Positions 12,712 through 23,180 of a stretch of 64,000 bases of DNA are shown piece by piece (position 1 is the stretch's first letter; each line of letters begins with the position of its first letter). The translations under genes were made by a program, and so were the position numbers. The notes below the pieces were generated by a model that was not told the origin of the DNA, ran no database searches, and was given only the letters and a program-made list of their open reading frames with translations. Source of the stretch: Ehretia macrophylla (lineage: Eukaryota > Streptophyta > Magnoliopsida > Boraginales > Ehretiaceae); contig CM075767.1 in assembly GCA_037974665.1 (NCBI GenBank), positions 89,244,644 through 89,308,643 of the forward strand, written 5' to 3'.

Positions 12712-13267
12712 TTTTCAATTTTTTTTGCCCTGGTTGGGGTTGCCAAGATACTTTATCCACCAAATCTCTATTACCGAATCCCACGGAACTTTGGGCAACA
12801 CAACTTTGCTTCACGTAAAGGCCGGGCACGCAAACTGAGGGCGTAGGGTTTGTGTCCAGGTCTCCGTCGCTTCGGTGCCCATAACTTTTGATCCGTAAGG
12901 AGTTATGTGGCTCACAGTATACCGTTGCAAAGCTCTCTGAGAGCTCTACGACGGGGGTAGCCAGCTTGCTCGCTGTGCCCGTTTTTGGTGCCCAAAATTG
13001 AACGTTTTCATCAATTTGAGACCACTTTTGTTTGTTTGCTCTATTTTTTCGTCCCGAATTGTGCGTCGTGAGCAGTTAAAAGTACGACAACCTGACTCGC
13101 AGGACATCAGAGGGCACTACAACGTGTCGATATCACATCTTGCGACGATGCTCCGATGTTGAAACGGATGGGAGGCCGTTATCCCATTGGCCCTTTTGAA
13201 TGGGCCATCTCCCTAGGCTGGCACTGTGAACCGTTAACACATATAGGAATTGTGCCCTCAACATTAC

Positions 13268-13387
13268 GGGTGGGATCATACTAGCATTAATGCACCGGAT
13301 CCTATCAGAACTCCGAAGTGAAGCGTGCTTGGGCGAGAGTAGTACTAGGATGGGTGACCCCCTTGGAAATACTCGTGTTGCTCCCCC
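13268..13387 (+). rRNA. 5S rRNA: 5S rRNA gene copy 20 (family A)
   Basis: 120 nt. Changes: C6G, C15T, C20T, C36T, T53G, G97T, G102A, C104A, A115T. Confidence 0.92.
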
Positions 13388-13943
13388 TTTTCAATTTTTT
13401 TTGCCCTGGTTAGGGTTGCCAAGGTACTTTATCCACCAAATCTCTTTTACCGAATCCCACGTAATATTGGGCAAGACAACTTCGCTTCACGTAGAGTTGG
13501 GCCCCCAAACCAAGGGCATAGGGTTTGTGACCAGGTCTCCGTCGCTTCGGTGCCCATAACTTTTGATCCGTAAAGAATTACGCGGCGCACAACATACCGT
13601 TGCAAAGCTCTAGGAGACCACTACGATGGGGGCAGCCAGCTTGCTAGTTGTGCCCATTTTTGGAGCCCAAAATAGAACGTTTTAATCAGTCTTAGGACAC
13701 TATTCTTCTTTTGTCCTATTTTTCCGTCCCGGATCGTACGTCATGAGCTGTTAAACGGACGACAACCTGACTCGCGGGACATCAGAGGGCCCTACAACCT
13801 ATCGATATCACGTATTGCGAGGATGCTGCGTTGTTCAAGCGGATGGGTTGTCGTTAAGCACATTTGACCTTTTGAATGGGCCATCTCTCTAGGCTGGCAC
13901 TGTGAACCGTTAACACATATAGGAATTGTGCCCTCAACATGAC

Positions 13944-14063
13944 GGGTGTGATCATACCAGCACTAATGCATCGCATCCCATCAGAACTCCGAAGTTAAGC
14001 GTGCTTGGGCGAGAGTAGTACTAGGATGGGTGACCCCCAGGGAAGTCCTCGTGTTGCACCACC
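13944..14063 (+). rRNA. 5S rRNA: 5S rRNA gene copy 21 (family A)
   Basis: 120 nt. Changes: C6T, C28T, G31C, T96A, C118A. The GCATCGCATC variant recurs in copy 24, three units later. Confidence 0.94.
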
Positions 14064-14620
14064 TTTTCAATTTTTTTTGTCCTGGTTAGGGTTGCCAAGA
14101 TACTTTATCCACCGAATTTCTATTACCGAATCCCACTGAACATTGGGCAAGACAAGTTTGCTTCACGTAGAGGCCGGGCCCGCAAACCGAGGGCTTAGGG
14201 TTTGTGACCAGGTCTCCGTCGCTCCGGTGCCCATAACTTTTGATCCGTAAGAAGTTACGCAGCGCTCAGCATACCGTTGCAAAGCTTTCTGAGAGATCTA
14301 CAACGGGGGCAGCCAGCTTGCTTGCTTTGCCCATTTTTGGAGCCCAAAATCGAACGTTTTCGTCAGTTTCAAGACAATTTTCTTCTTTTGCCCTATTTTT
14401 TCATCCCGGATCGTACGTCGTGAGCTGTTAAAAGGATGACCACCTGACTCGCGGTACATCAGACGGCCCTACAACGTGTCGATATCACGTCTTGCGAGGA
14501 TGCTGCGTTGTTGAAGTAGATGGGTTGTCGTTAAGCCCATTGGGCCTTTTGAATAGGCCATCTTTCTTGGCTTGGACATTGAACCATTAACACATATAGG
14601 AATTGTGCCCTCAACATGAC

Positions 14621-14740
14621 GGGTGCGATCATACCAGCACTAATGCACCGGATCCCATCAGAACTCTGAAGTTAAGCGTGCTTGGGCGAGAGTAGTACTA
14701 GGATTGGTGACCCCCTGGGAAGTCCTCGTGTTGCACCCCC
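14621..14740 (+). rRNA. 5S rRNA: 5S rRNA gene copy 22 (family A)
   Basis: 120 nt with only two changes (C47T, G85T) and a standard family A promoter. One of the best preserved copies. Confidence 0.96.
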
Positions 14741-15296
14741 TTTTCAATTTTTTTGCCCTGGTTAGGGTTGCCAAGATACTTTATCCACCAAATCTCTATT
14801 ACTGAATCCCACGGAACATTGGGCAAGACAACTTCGCTTCACGTAAAGGCCGGTCATGCAAACCGAGGGCGTAGGGTTTGTGACCAGGTCTCCGCCGCTT
14901 CGGTGCCCTTACCTTTTGATTCGCAAGGAGTTATGTTGCTCACAGTATACCGTTGCAAAGCTCTCTGAGAGCTCTACGACAGGGGTAGCCAACTTGCTCG
15001 CTGTGCCCGTTTTTGGAGTTCAAAATCGAACATTTTCATCAGTTTCAGACCACTTTTCTCCTTTTGCTCTATTTTTCTGTCCCGGATCGTACGTCGTGAG
15101 CTGTTAAAAGGTCGATTACCTGACTCACGGGACATCAGAGGGCCCTACAACGTGTCGATATCACGTCTTGTGAGGATGTTGCGTTGTTGAAACGGATGGG
15201 TTGCCGTTAAGCCCATTGGGCCTTTTCCATGGGCCATCTCTCTAGGCTGGCACTATGAACCGTTAACACATATAGGAATTGTGCCCTCAACATGAC

Positions 15297-15416
15297 GGGT
15301 GCGATCATACCAGCACTGATGCACCGGATCCCATCAGAACTCCGAAGTTAAGCGTTCTTGGGCGAGAGTAGTACTAGGATGGGTGACCCCCTAGGAAGTC
15401 CTCGTGTTGCACCCCT
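15297..15416 (+). rRNA. 5S rRNA: 5S rRNA gene copy 23 (family A)
   Basis: 120 nt. Changes: A22G, G60T, G97A, C120T. Confidence 0.95.
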
Positions 15417-15973
15417 TTTTCAAATTTTTTTGCCCTGGTTAGGGTTGCCAAGATACGTTATTCACCAATTCTCTATTACCGAATCACATGGAACATTGGG
15501 CAAGACAACTTCGCTTCATGAAGAGGCCGGGCCCGCAAACCGAGGGCATAGGGTTTGTCACCAGGTCTCCGTCGCTCCAGTGCCCATAACTTTTTATCCG
15601 TAAGGAGTTACGCGGCGCACAGCATACCATTGCAAACCTCTATGAGAGCTCTACGACGGGGGCAGCCAGGTTGCTCGTTGTGCCCATTTTTGGAGCCCAA
15701 AATCGAACGTTTTTATCAGTTTCAGGACACTTTTCTTCTTTTGTCCTGTTTTTCCGTCCCGGATCGTTCGTCATGAGCTGTTAAAAGGACGACAACCTGA
15801 CTCGCGGGACATCAGAGAGCCCTACAACGTGTCGATATCACGTCTTGCGATGATGCTGCATTATTGAAGCGGATGGGTTGTCGTTAGGCACATTTGGCCT
15901 TTTGAATAGGCCATCTCTCTAGGCTGGCACTGTGAACCGTTAACACATAAAGGAATTGTGCCATCAACTTGAC

Positions 15974-16093
15974 GGGTGTGATCATACAAGCACTAATGCA
16001 TCGCATCCCATCAGAACTCCGAAGTTAAGCGTGCTTGGGCGAGAGTCGTACTAGGATGGGTGACCCACATGGAAGTCCTCGTGTTGCACCCCC
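15974..16093 (+). rRNA. 5S rRNA: 5S rRNA gene copy 24 (family A)
   Basis: 120 nt. Changes: C6T, C15A, C28T, G31C, A74C, C94A, T96A, G97T. The upstream box is CATAAAGG. Confidence 0.93.
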
Positions 16094-16625
16094 TTTTTAA
16101 TTTTTTTTTGCCCTGGTTAGGGTTGCCAAGATACTTTATCCACCAAATATCTATTACCGAATCCCACGGAACATTGGGCAAGACAACTTCGCTTCACGTA
16201 AAGGCCGGGCCCTCTAACCGTGGGCGTAGGGTTTGTGACCAGGTCTCCGTCGCTCCGGTGCCCATAACTTTTGATCCGTAAGAAGTTACGCAGCGCTCAG
16301 CATACCGTTGCAAAGCTTTTTGAGAGCTCTACGCCGGGGGCAGCCAGCTTGCTTGCTTTGCCCATTTTTGGAGCCCAAAATCGAACATTTTCATCAGTTT
16401 TAGGACACTTTTCCACTTTTGCCCTATTTTTTCATCCCGGATCGTACGTCGTGAGCTATTAAAAGGACGACAACCTGACTCGCGGTACATCAGAGGGCCC
16501 TACAACGTGTCAATTTCACGTCTTGCGAGGATGCTGCATTGTTGAAGCAGATGGGTTGTCGTTGAGCCCATTGGGCCTTTTGAATGGGCCATCTTTCTAG
16601 GCTGGCACTGTGCCCTCAATATGGC

Positions 16626-16745
16626 TGGTGCGATCATACCAGCAATAATGCACCGGATTCCATCAAAACTCCGAAGTTAAGCGTGCTTGGGCGAGAGTAG
16701 TACTAAGATGGGTGACCCATTGGGAAGTCCTCGTGTTGCACCCCC
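16626..16745 (+). rRNA. 5S rRNA: 5S rRNA gene copy 25 (family A), upstream box deleted
   Basis: 120 nt. Changes: G1T, C20A, C34T, G41A, G81A, C94A, C95T. A 25-bp deletion just upstream (junction near 16609-16612) removes the CATATAGG box and the CCGTTAAC motif, leaving GGCACTGTGCCCTC. Probably not transcribed normally. Confidence 0.93.
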
Positions 16746-17302
16746 TTTTCAATTTATTTTGCCCTGGTTAGGGTTGCCAAAATACTTTATCTACCAAATC
16801 TCTATTACCGATTCCCACGGAACATTGGGCAAGACAACTTCGTTTCACGTAAAGGCCGGGCAAGCAAACCGAGGGCGTAGGGTTTGTGACCAGGTCTCCG
16901 TCGCTTCGGTGCCCATAACTTTTGATCCGTAAAGAGTTATGTGCCTCACAGTATACCGTAGCAAAGCTCCCTGAGAGCTCTACGACGGGGGCAGCCAGCT
17001 TGCTCGCTGTGCCCGTTTTGGAAACCCAAAATCGAACGTCTTCATCAATTTCAGACCACTTTTGTTCTTTTGCCCTATTTTTTCATCCCGGATTGTACGT
17101 CGTGAGCTGTTAAAAGGACGACAACCTGACTCGCGGGACATCAGAGGGCACTACAACGTGTCGATATCACATCTTCCGAGGATGCTGCGTTGTTGAAACG
17201 GATGGGATGTCGTTAAGCCCATTGGGCCTTTTGAATCGGCCATCTCTCTAGCCTGGCACTGTGAACCGTTCACACATAAAGGAAATGTGCTCTCAACATG
17301 AC

Positions 17303-17422
17303 GGGTGCGATCCTATCAGCACTAATGCACCGGATCCCATCAGAACTACGAAGTTAAGCGTGCTTGGGCGAGAGTAGTACTAGGATGGGTGACCCCCTGG
17401 GATGTCCCTGTGTTGCACCCCC
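17303..17422 (+). rRNA. 5S rRNA: 5S rRNA gene copy 26 (family A)
   Basis: 120 nt. Changes: A11C, C14T, C46A, A101T, T106C, C107T. The downstream T-run is T6 instead of T8, a mark shared with copy 31. Confidence 0.93.
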
Positions 17423-17977
17423 TTTTCAATTTTTTGCCCTGGTTAGGGTTGCCAAGATACTTTATCCACCAAATCTCTTTTACCGAAACCCACGGAATAT
17501 TGGGCAAGACGACTTCGCTTCACGTAGAGGCCGGGCCCGCAAACCGAGGGCGTAGGGTTTGTGACCAGGTCTCCGTCGCTCGGGTGCCCATAACTTTTGA
17601 TCCGTAAGGAGTTACGCGGTGCACAGCATACCGTTGCAAAGCTCTATGAGAGCTCTACGATGGGGGTAGCCAGCTTGCTCGTTATGCCCATTTTTGGAGC
17701 CCAAAATCGAACGTTTTCATCAGTTTCAGGACACTTTTCTTCTTTTGCCCTATTTTTTCGTCCCGGATCGTACATCGTGAGCTGTTAAAAGGACGACAAC
17801 CTGTCTCGCGGGACATCACGCGGCCGTACAACGTGTTGAGATCACGTCTTGCGAGGATGTTGCGTTGTTGAAGGGAATGGGTTGTCGTTAAGCACATTGT
17901 GCCTTTTGAATGGGCCATCTCTCTAGGCTGGCACTATGAACCATTAACACATATAGGAATTGTGCCCTCAACATGAC

Positions 17978-18097
17978 GGGTGTGATCATACTAGCACTAA
18001 TGCACCGGATCCCATCAGAATTCCGAAGTTAAGCGTGCTTGGACGAGAGTAGTACTAGGATGGGTGACCCCCAGGGAAGTCCTCATGTTGCACCCTC
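17978..18097 (+). rRNA. 5S rRNA: 5S rRNA gene copy 27 (family A)
   Basis: 120 nt. Changes: C6T, C15T, C44T, G66A, T96A, G108A, C119T. Confidence 0.93.
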
Positions 18098-18653
18098 TTT
18101 TCAATTTTTTTGCCCTGGTCAGGGTTACCAAGATACTTTATCCACCAAATCTTTATTAACGAATCACACGGAACATTGGGAAAGACAACTTTGCTTCACG
18201 TAGAGGCCGGGCCCTCAAACCGAGGGCGTAGGGTTTGTGACCAGGTCTCCGTCGCTCCGGTGCCCATAACTTTTGATCCGTAAGGAGTTACGCGGCGCAC
18301 AGCATACCGTTGCAAAGCTTTCTGAGAGCTCTACGACCGGGGCAGCCAGCTTGCTCGCTGTGCCCGTTTTTGGAGCCCAAAATCGAATGTTTTCATCAGT
18401 TTCAGGACACTTTTCTTCTTCTGCCTGATTTTTTCATCCCGGATCGTACGTCGTGAGCTGTTAAAAGGAAGATAACCTGACTCGCGGTACATCAGAGGGC
18501 CCTACAACGTGTTGATATCACGTCTTGCGAGGATGCTGCGTTGTTGAAGCAGATGGGTTGTCGTCAAGCCCATTGGGCGTTTTGAATGGGCCATCTCTCT
18601 AGGCTGGCACTGTGAACCGTTAACACATATAGTAATTGTGCCTTCAACATGAC

Positions 18654-18772
18654 GTGTGCGATCATACCAGTACTAATGTACCGGATCCCATCAGAACTCC
18701 GAAGTTAAGCGTGCTTGGGCGAGAGTAGTACTAGGATGGGTGACCCCTGGGAAGTCCTTGTGTTGCACCCCC
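18654..18772 (+). rRNA. 5S rRNA: 5S rRNA gene copy 28 (family A), 1-nt deletion
   Basis: 119 nt. Changes: G2T, C18T, C26T, C107T, with one C lost from the C run at 91-95. Confidence 0.93.
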
Positions 18773-19329
18773 TTTTCAAATTTTTTTGCCCTGGTTAGGG
18801 TTGCCAAGATACTTTATCCACCAAATCTCTATTACCGAATCCCATGAAACAATGGGCAAGACAACTTCGCTTCACGTAGAGGCCGGGCCCGCAAACTGAG
18901 GGCGTAGGGTTTGTGACCAGGTCTCCGTCGCTCCGGTGCCCATAACTTTTGATCCGTAAGGAGTTACGCGGCGCACAGCATACCGTTGCAAAGTTCTGTA
19001 AGAGCTCTACGACGGGGGCAGCCAGCTTGCTCGCTTTACCCATTTTTGGAGGCCAAAATCAAACGTTTTCATCAGTTTCAGGCCACTTTTGTTAATTTAC
19101 TCTATTTTTTCGTCCCGGATTGTACGTCATGAGCTGTTAAAAGGACGACAACCTGACTCGGGGAACATCAGAGGTCCCTACAACGTGTCAATATCACGTC
19201 TTGCGAGGATGCTGCGTTGTTAAAGCTGATTGGTTTTCGTTAAGCCCATTGGGCCTTTTGAATGGGCCATCTCTCTAGGTTGGGACTGTGAACCGTTAAC
19301 ACATATAGGAATTGTGCCCTCAACATGAC

Positions 19330-19449
19330 GGGTGCGATCATACCAGCACTAATGCACCGGATCCCATCAGAACTCCGAAGTTAAGCGTGCTTGGGCGAGA
19401 GTAGTACTAGGATGGGTGACCCCCTGTGAAGTCCTCGTGTTGCACCCCC
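19330..19449 (+). rRNA. 5S rRNA: 5S rRNA gene copy 29 (family A), closest to consensus
   Basis: 120 nt with a single change (G98T). Upstream it keeps the CATATAGG box, GTGCCCTCAAC and C at -1; downstream it keeps TTTT and T8. Among family A copies this is the best candidate for a functional gene, although G98T lies at the edge of box C. Confidence 0.97.
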
Positions 19450-19464
19450 TTTTCAATTTTTTTT
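19450..19464 (+). terminator. Family A RNA polymerase III terminator, representative (copy 29)
   Basis: TTTT directly follows the gene's last C, then CAA and a T8 run. T4 or longer runs on the coding strand terminate polymerase III. Confidence 0.85.
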
Positions 19465-19581
19465 GCCCTGGTTAGGGTTGCCAAGATACTTTATCCACCA
19501 AATCTCTATTACCGAATCCCACGGAACATTGGGCATGACAACTTCGCTTCACGTAGAGGCCGGGCCCGCAAACCGAGGGCG

Positions 19582-19589
19582 TAGGGTTT
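19582..19589 (-). promoter_or_regulatory. Telo-box-like motif in family A spacer (representative)
   Basis: TAGGGTTT on the + strand is the plant telo-box AAACCCTA on the - strand. It occurs in most family A spacers within GCGTAGGGTTTGTGACC. In families B and C the usual form is TAGGGCTT, which destroys the motif. Function here is unproven. Confidence 0.35.
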
Positions 19590-20006
19590 GTGACCAGGTC
19601 TCCGTCGCTCCGGTGCCCATAACGTTTGATCTGTAAGAAGTTACGCAGCGCTCAGCATACCGTTACAAAGCTTTTTGAGAGGTCTACGACGGGGGCAGCC
19701 AGCTTGCTTGCTTTGCCCATTTTTGGAGCCCAAAATCGAACGTTTTCATCTGTTTCAAGACACTTTTATGGTTTTGCCCTGTTTTTACGTCCCGGATCGT
19801 ACGTCGTGAGCTGTTAAAAGGACGACAACCTGACTCACGGTACATCAAAGGGCCCTACAACGTGTCGATTTCACGTCTTGCGAGGATACTGCGTTGTTGA
19901 AGCGGATGGGTTGTCGTTGAGCCCATTGGTCCTTTTGAATGGGCCATCTCTCTAGGCTGGCTCTGTGAACATTTAACACATATAGGAATTGTGCCCTCAA
20001 CATGAC

Positions 20007-20126
20007 AGGTGTGATCAAACTAGCACTAATGTACCGGATCCCATCAGAACTCCGAAGTTAAGCGTGCTTGGGCGAGAGTAGTACTAGGATGGGTGACCCC
20101 CTGGGAAGTCCTCGTGTTGCACCCCC
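20007..20126 (+). rRNA. 5S rRNA: 5S rRNA gene copy 30 (family A)
   Basis: 120 nt. Changes: G1A, C6T, T12A, C15T, C26T. All changes lie in the first 26 positions; positions 27-120 match consensus. Confidence 0.95.
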
Positions 20127-20682
20127 TTTTCAATTTTTTTGCCTCGGTTAGGGTTGCCAAGATACTTTATCCACCATATCACTATTACCGATTCCCACGC
20201 AACATTGGGCAAGACAACTTCGCTTCACATAAAAGTCGGGCACGCAAACCGAGGACGTAGGGTTTGTGACCAGGTCTCCGTCGCTTCGGTGCCCATAACT
20301 TTTGATTCGTAAGGAGTTATTTTGCTCACAGTATACCGTTGCAAAGCTCTCTGAGAGCTCTACGATGGGGGCAGCCAACTTGCTCGCTGTGCCCGTTTTT
20401 GGAGACCAAAATCGAACGTTTTCATCAATTTCAGACCACTTTTGTTCTTTTGCTCTATTTTTTCATCCCGGATTGTACGTCGTGAGCTGTTAAAAGGATG
20501 ACAACCTGACTCGCGGGACATCAGAGGGCACTACAACGTGTCGATATCACATCTTGAGAGGATGCTGCGTTGTTGAAACGGATGGGATGTCGTTAAGCCC
20601 ATTGGGCCCTTTGAATGGGCCATCTCTCTAGACTGGCACTATGAACCGTTAACACATATAAGAATTGTGCCCTCAACACGAC

Positions 20683-20802
20683 TGGTGCGATCATACTAGC
20701 ACTAATGCACCGGATCCCATCAGAACTCCGAAGTTAAGCGTGCTTGGGCGAGAGTAGTACTAGGATGGGTGACCCCCTTGGAAGTCCTCGTGTTGCACCC
20801 CC
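20683..20802 (+). rRNA. 5S rRNA: 5S rRNA gene copy 31 (family A)
   Basis: 120 nt. Changes: G1T, C15T, G97T. It is followed by a shortened T6 run. Confidence 0.95.
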
Positions 20803-21357
20803 TTTTCAATTTTTTGCCCTGGTTAAGGTTGCCAAGATACTTTATCCACCAAATCTCTTTTACCGAATCCCACGGAATATTGGGCAAGACAACTTCGCTT
20901 CATGTAGAGGCTGGGCCCGCAAACCGAGGGCGTAAGTTTTGTGACCAGGTCTCCGTCGCTCCGGTGCCCATAACTTTTGATCCGTAAGGAGTTACGCGGC
21001 GAATAGCGTACCGTTGCAAAGCTCTATGAGAGCTCTATGACAGGGGCAGCCAGCTTGCTCTCTCTGCCCATTTTTGGAGCAAAAAATCGAATGTTTTCAA
21101 CAGTTTTAGGACATTTTTCTTCTTTTGCCCTGTTTTCTCATCCCAGATCGTATGTCGTGAGTTGTTAAAAGGACGACAACCTGACTCGCGGGACATCAGA
21201 GGCCCCTACAACGTGTCGATATCACATCTTGCGAGGATGCTGCGTTGTTGAAGCGGATGGGTTGTCATTAAGCACATTTGGCCTTTTGAATGGGTCAACT
21301 CTCTAGGCTGGCACTGTGAACCGTTAACACATATAGGAATTGTGCCATCAACCTGAC

Positions 21358-21477
21358 GGGTACGATCGTACCAGCACTAATGCACCGGATCGCATCAGAA
21401 CTCCGAAGTTAAGCGTGCATGGGCGAGAGTAGTACTAGGATGGGTGACCCCCTGGGAAGTCCTCGTGTTGCATCCCC
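21358..21477 (+). rRNA. 5S rRNA: 5S rRNA gene copy 32 (family A)
   Basis: 120 nt. Changes: G5A, A11G, C35G, T62A, C116T. Confidence 0.94.
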
Positions 21478-22036
21478 CCTTTTCAATTTTTTTTGCCCCG
21501 GTTGGGGGAGCCAAGATACTCTATCCACCAAATCTCTATTACCGAATCACACAGAACATTGGGAAAGACAACTTTGCTTCACGTAGAGGCCGGGCCCTCA
21601 AACCGAGGGCGTAGGCTTTGTTACCAGGTCTCCGTCGCTCCGGTGCCCATAACTTTTGATCTGTAAGGAGTTACGCGGCGCACACCATACCGTTTCAAAG
21701 CTTTCTGGGAGCTCTACGACTGGGGCAGCCAGCTTGCTCGCTGTGTGCGTTTTTGGAGCCCAAAATCGAATGTTTTCATCAGTTTCAAGACTCTTTTCTA
21801 CTTTTGCCCGGTTTTTTCATCCCGGATCGTACGTCGTGAGCTATTAAAAGGATGACAACCTGACTCGCGGTACAACAGAGGGCCTTACAACGTGTCGATA
21901 TCACGTCTTGGGAGGATGCTGCGTTGTTGAAGCGGATGGGTTGTCATTAAGCCAATTGGGCATTTTGAATGGGCCATCTCTCTAGGTTGGCACTGTGAAC
22001 TGTAAAGACATATAGGAATTTTGCCCTCAACATGAC

Positions 22037-22155
22037 GGGTGTGAACATACCAGCACTAATGCACTGGATCCCATCAGAACTCCAAAGTTAAGCGTGCTTG
22101 GGCGAGAGTAGTACTAGGATGGGTGACCCCTGGGAAGTCCTCGTGTTGTACCCCC
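22037..22155 (+). rRNA. 5S rRNA: 5S rRNA gene copy 33 (family A), 1-nt deletion
   Basis: 119 nt. Changes: C6T, T9A, C29T, G48A, C114T, with one C lost at 91-95. It shares that deletion with copy 28, five units earlier. Confidence 0.93.
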
Positions 22156-22712
22156 TTTTCAATTTTTTTTGCCCTCGTTAGGGTTGCCAAGATACTTTAT
22201 CCACCAAATTTCTATTACCGAATCCCACTGAACATTGGGCAAGACAACTTCGCTTCACGTAGAGGCCGGGCCCACAAACCGAGGGCGTAGGGTTTGTGAC
22301 CAGGTCTCCGTCGCTCCGGTGCCCATAACTTTTGATCCGTAAGGAGTTATGCGGCGCACAACATACCGTTGCAAAGTTCTCTGAGAGCTCTACGACGGGG
22401 GCAGCTAGCTTGCTCGCTGTACCCATTTTTGGAGGCCAAAATCGAACGTTTTGATCAGTTTCAGGCCACTTTTGTTCATGTGCTCTATTTTTTCATCCCA
22501 GATTGTACGTCGTGAGCTGTTAGAAGGACGACAACCTGACTCGTGGAATAACAGAGGTCCCTACAACGTGTCGATATCACGTCTTGTGAGGATGCTGCGT
22601 TGTTGAAGCTGATGGGTTCTCGTTAAGCCCATTGGGCCTTTTGAATGGGCCATCTCTCTAGGCTGGGACTGTGAACCGTTAACACATATAGGAATTGTGC
22701 TCTCAACATGAC

Positions 22713-22832
22713 GGGTGCGATCATACCAACACTAATGCACCGGATCCCATCAGAACTCCGAAGTTAAGCGTACTTGGGCGAGATTAGTACTAGGATGGGT
22801 GACCCCCTAGGAAGTCCTCGTGTTGCATCCCC
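22713..22832 (+). rRNA. 5S rRNA: 5S rRNA gene copy 34 (family A), unit split by the insertion
   Basis: 120 nt. Changes: G17A, G60A, G72T, G97A, C116T. The spacer that follows is interrupted at 23181 by the inserted element, about 350 bp after the gene. Confidence 0.95.
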
Positions 22833-23175
22833 TTTTCAATTTTTTTTGCCCTGGTTAGGGTTGCCAAGATACTTTATCCACCAAATCTCTATTACTGAAT
22901 CCCACGGAACATTGGGCAAGACAACTTCACTTCACGTAGAGGCCGGGCCCGCAAACCGAGGGCGTAGGGTTTGTGACCAGGTCTCCGTCGCTCCGGTGCC
23001 CATAACTTTTGATCCGTAAGGAGTTACGCGGCGCACATCATACCATTGCAAAGCTCTCTGAGAGCTCTACGACGGGGGCAGTTAGCTTGCTCGCTGTGCC
23101 CATTTTTGGACCCTAAAATCGAACATTTTCGTCAGTTTCCGGACACTTTTCTTCTTTTGCCCTGTTTTTCTGTCC

Positions 23176-23180
23176 CGGAT
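23176..23180. repeat. Target-site duplication, left copy (CGGAT)
   Basis: CGGAT ends the left 5S spacer immediately before the insertion and matches the five bases that follow it. In uninterrupted units the sequence is CCCGGATCGTACG, with one CGGAT only. Confidence 0.9.

Larger units (their letters stand above)
12592..20682 (+). repeat. Higher-order repeats in family A (3-unit and 5-unit periods)
   Basis: A distinctive spacer variant (GTAAAGGCCGG, GCTTCGGTGCCC, TGGCTCACAGTATACC or similar) follows copies 19, 22, 25 and 30, at distances of 2029, 2005 and 3381 bp. The T6 terminator variant follows copies 26 and 31 (3380 bp apart), and the C deletion is in copies 28 and 33 (3383 bp apart). These shared marks show duplication of blocks of three and five units. 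Confidence 0.7.
1..23180 (+). repeat. 5S rDNA tandem array, family A, left block
   Basis: Contains 34 head-to-tail 5S genes with start-to-start distances almost always 675-679 bp (exceptions 642, 652 and 667 bp, explained by spacer deletions). The window opens inside a spacer. Family A marks are CATATAGG or a close variant upstream of the gene, CCCTCAACATGAC just before +1, GCCCTGGTTAGGG after the T-run, GTTGCAAAGCTCTCTGAGAG and GACAACCTGACTCGCGG in the spacer. All intergenic stretches here are this spacer; I see no other gene in them. Confidence 0.97.
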
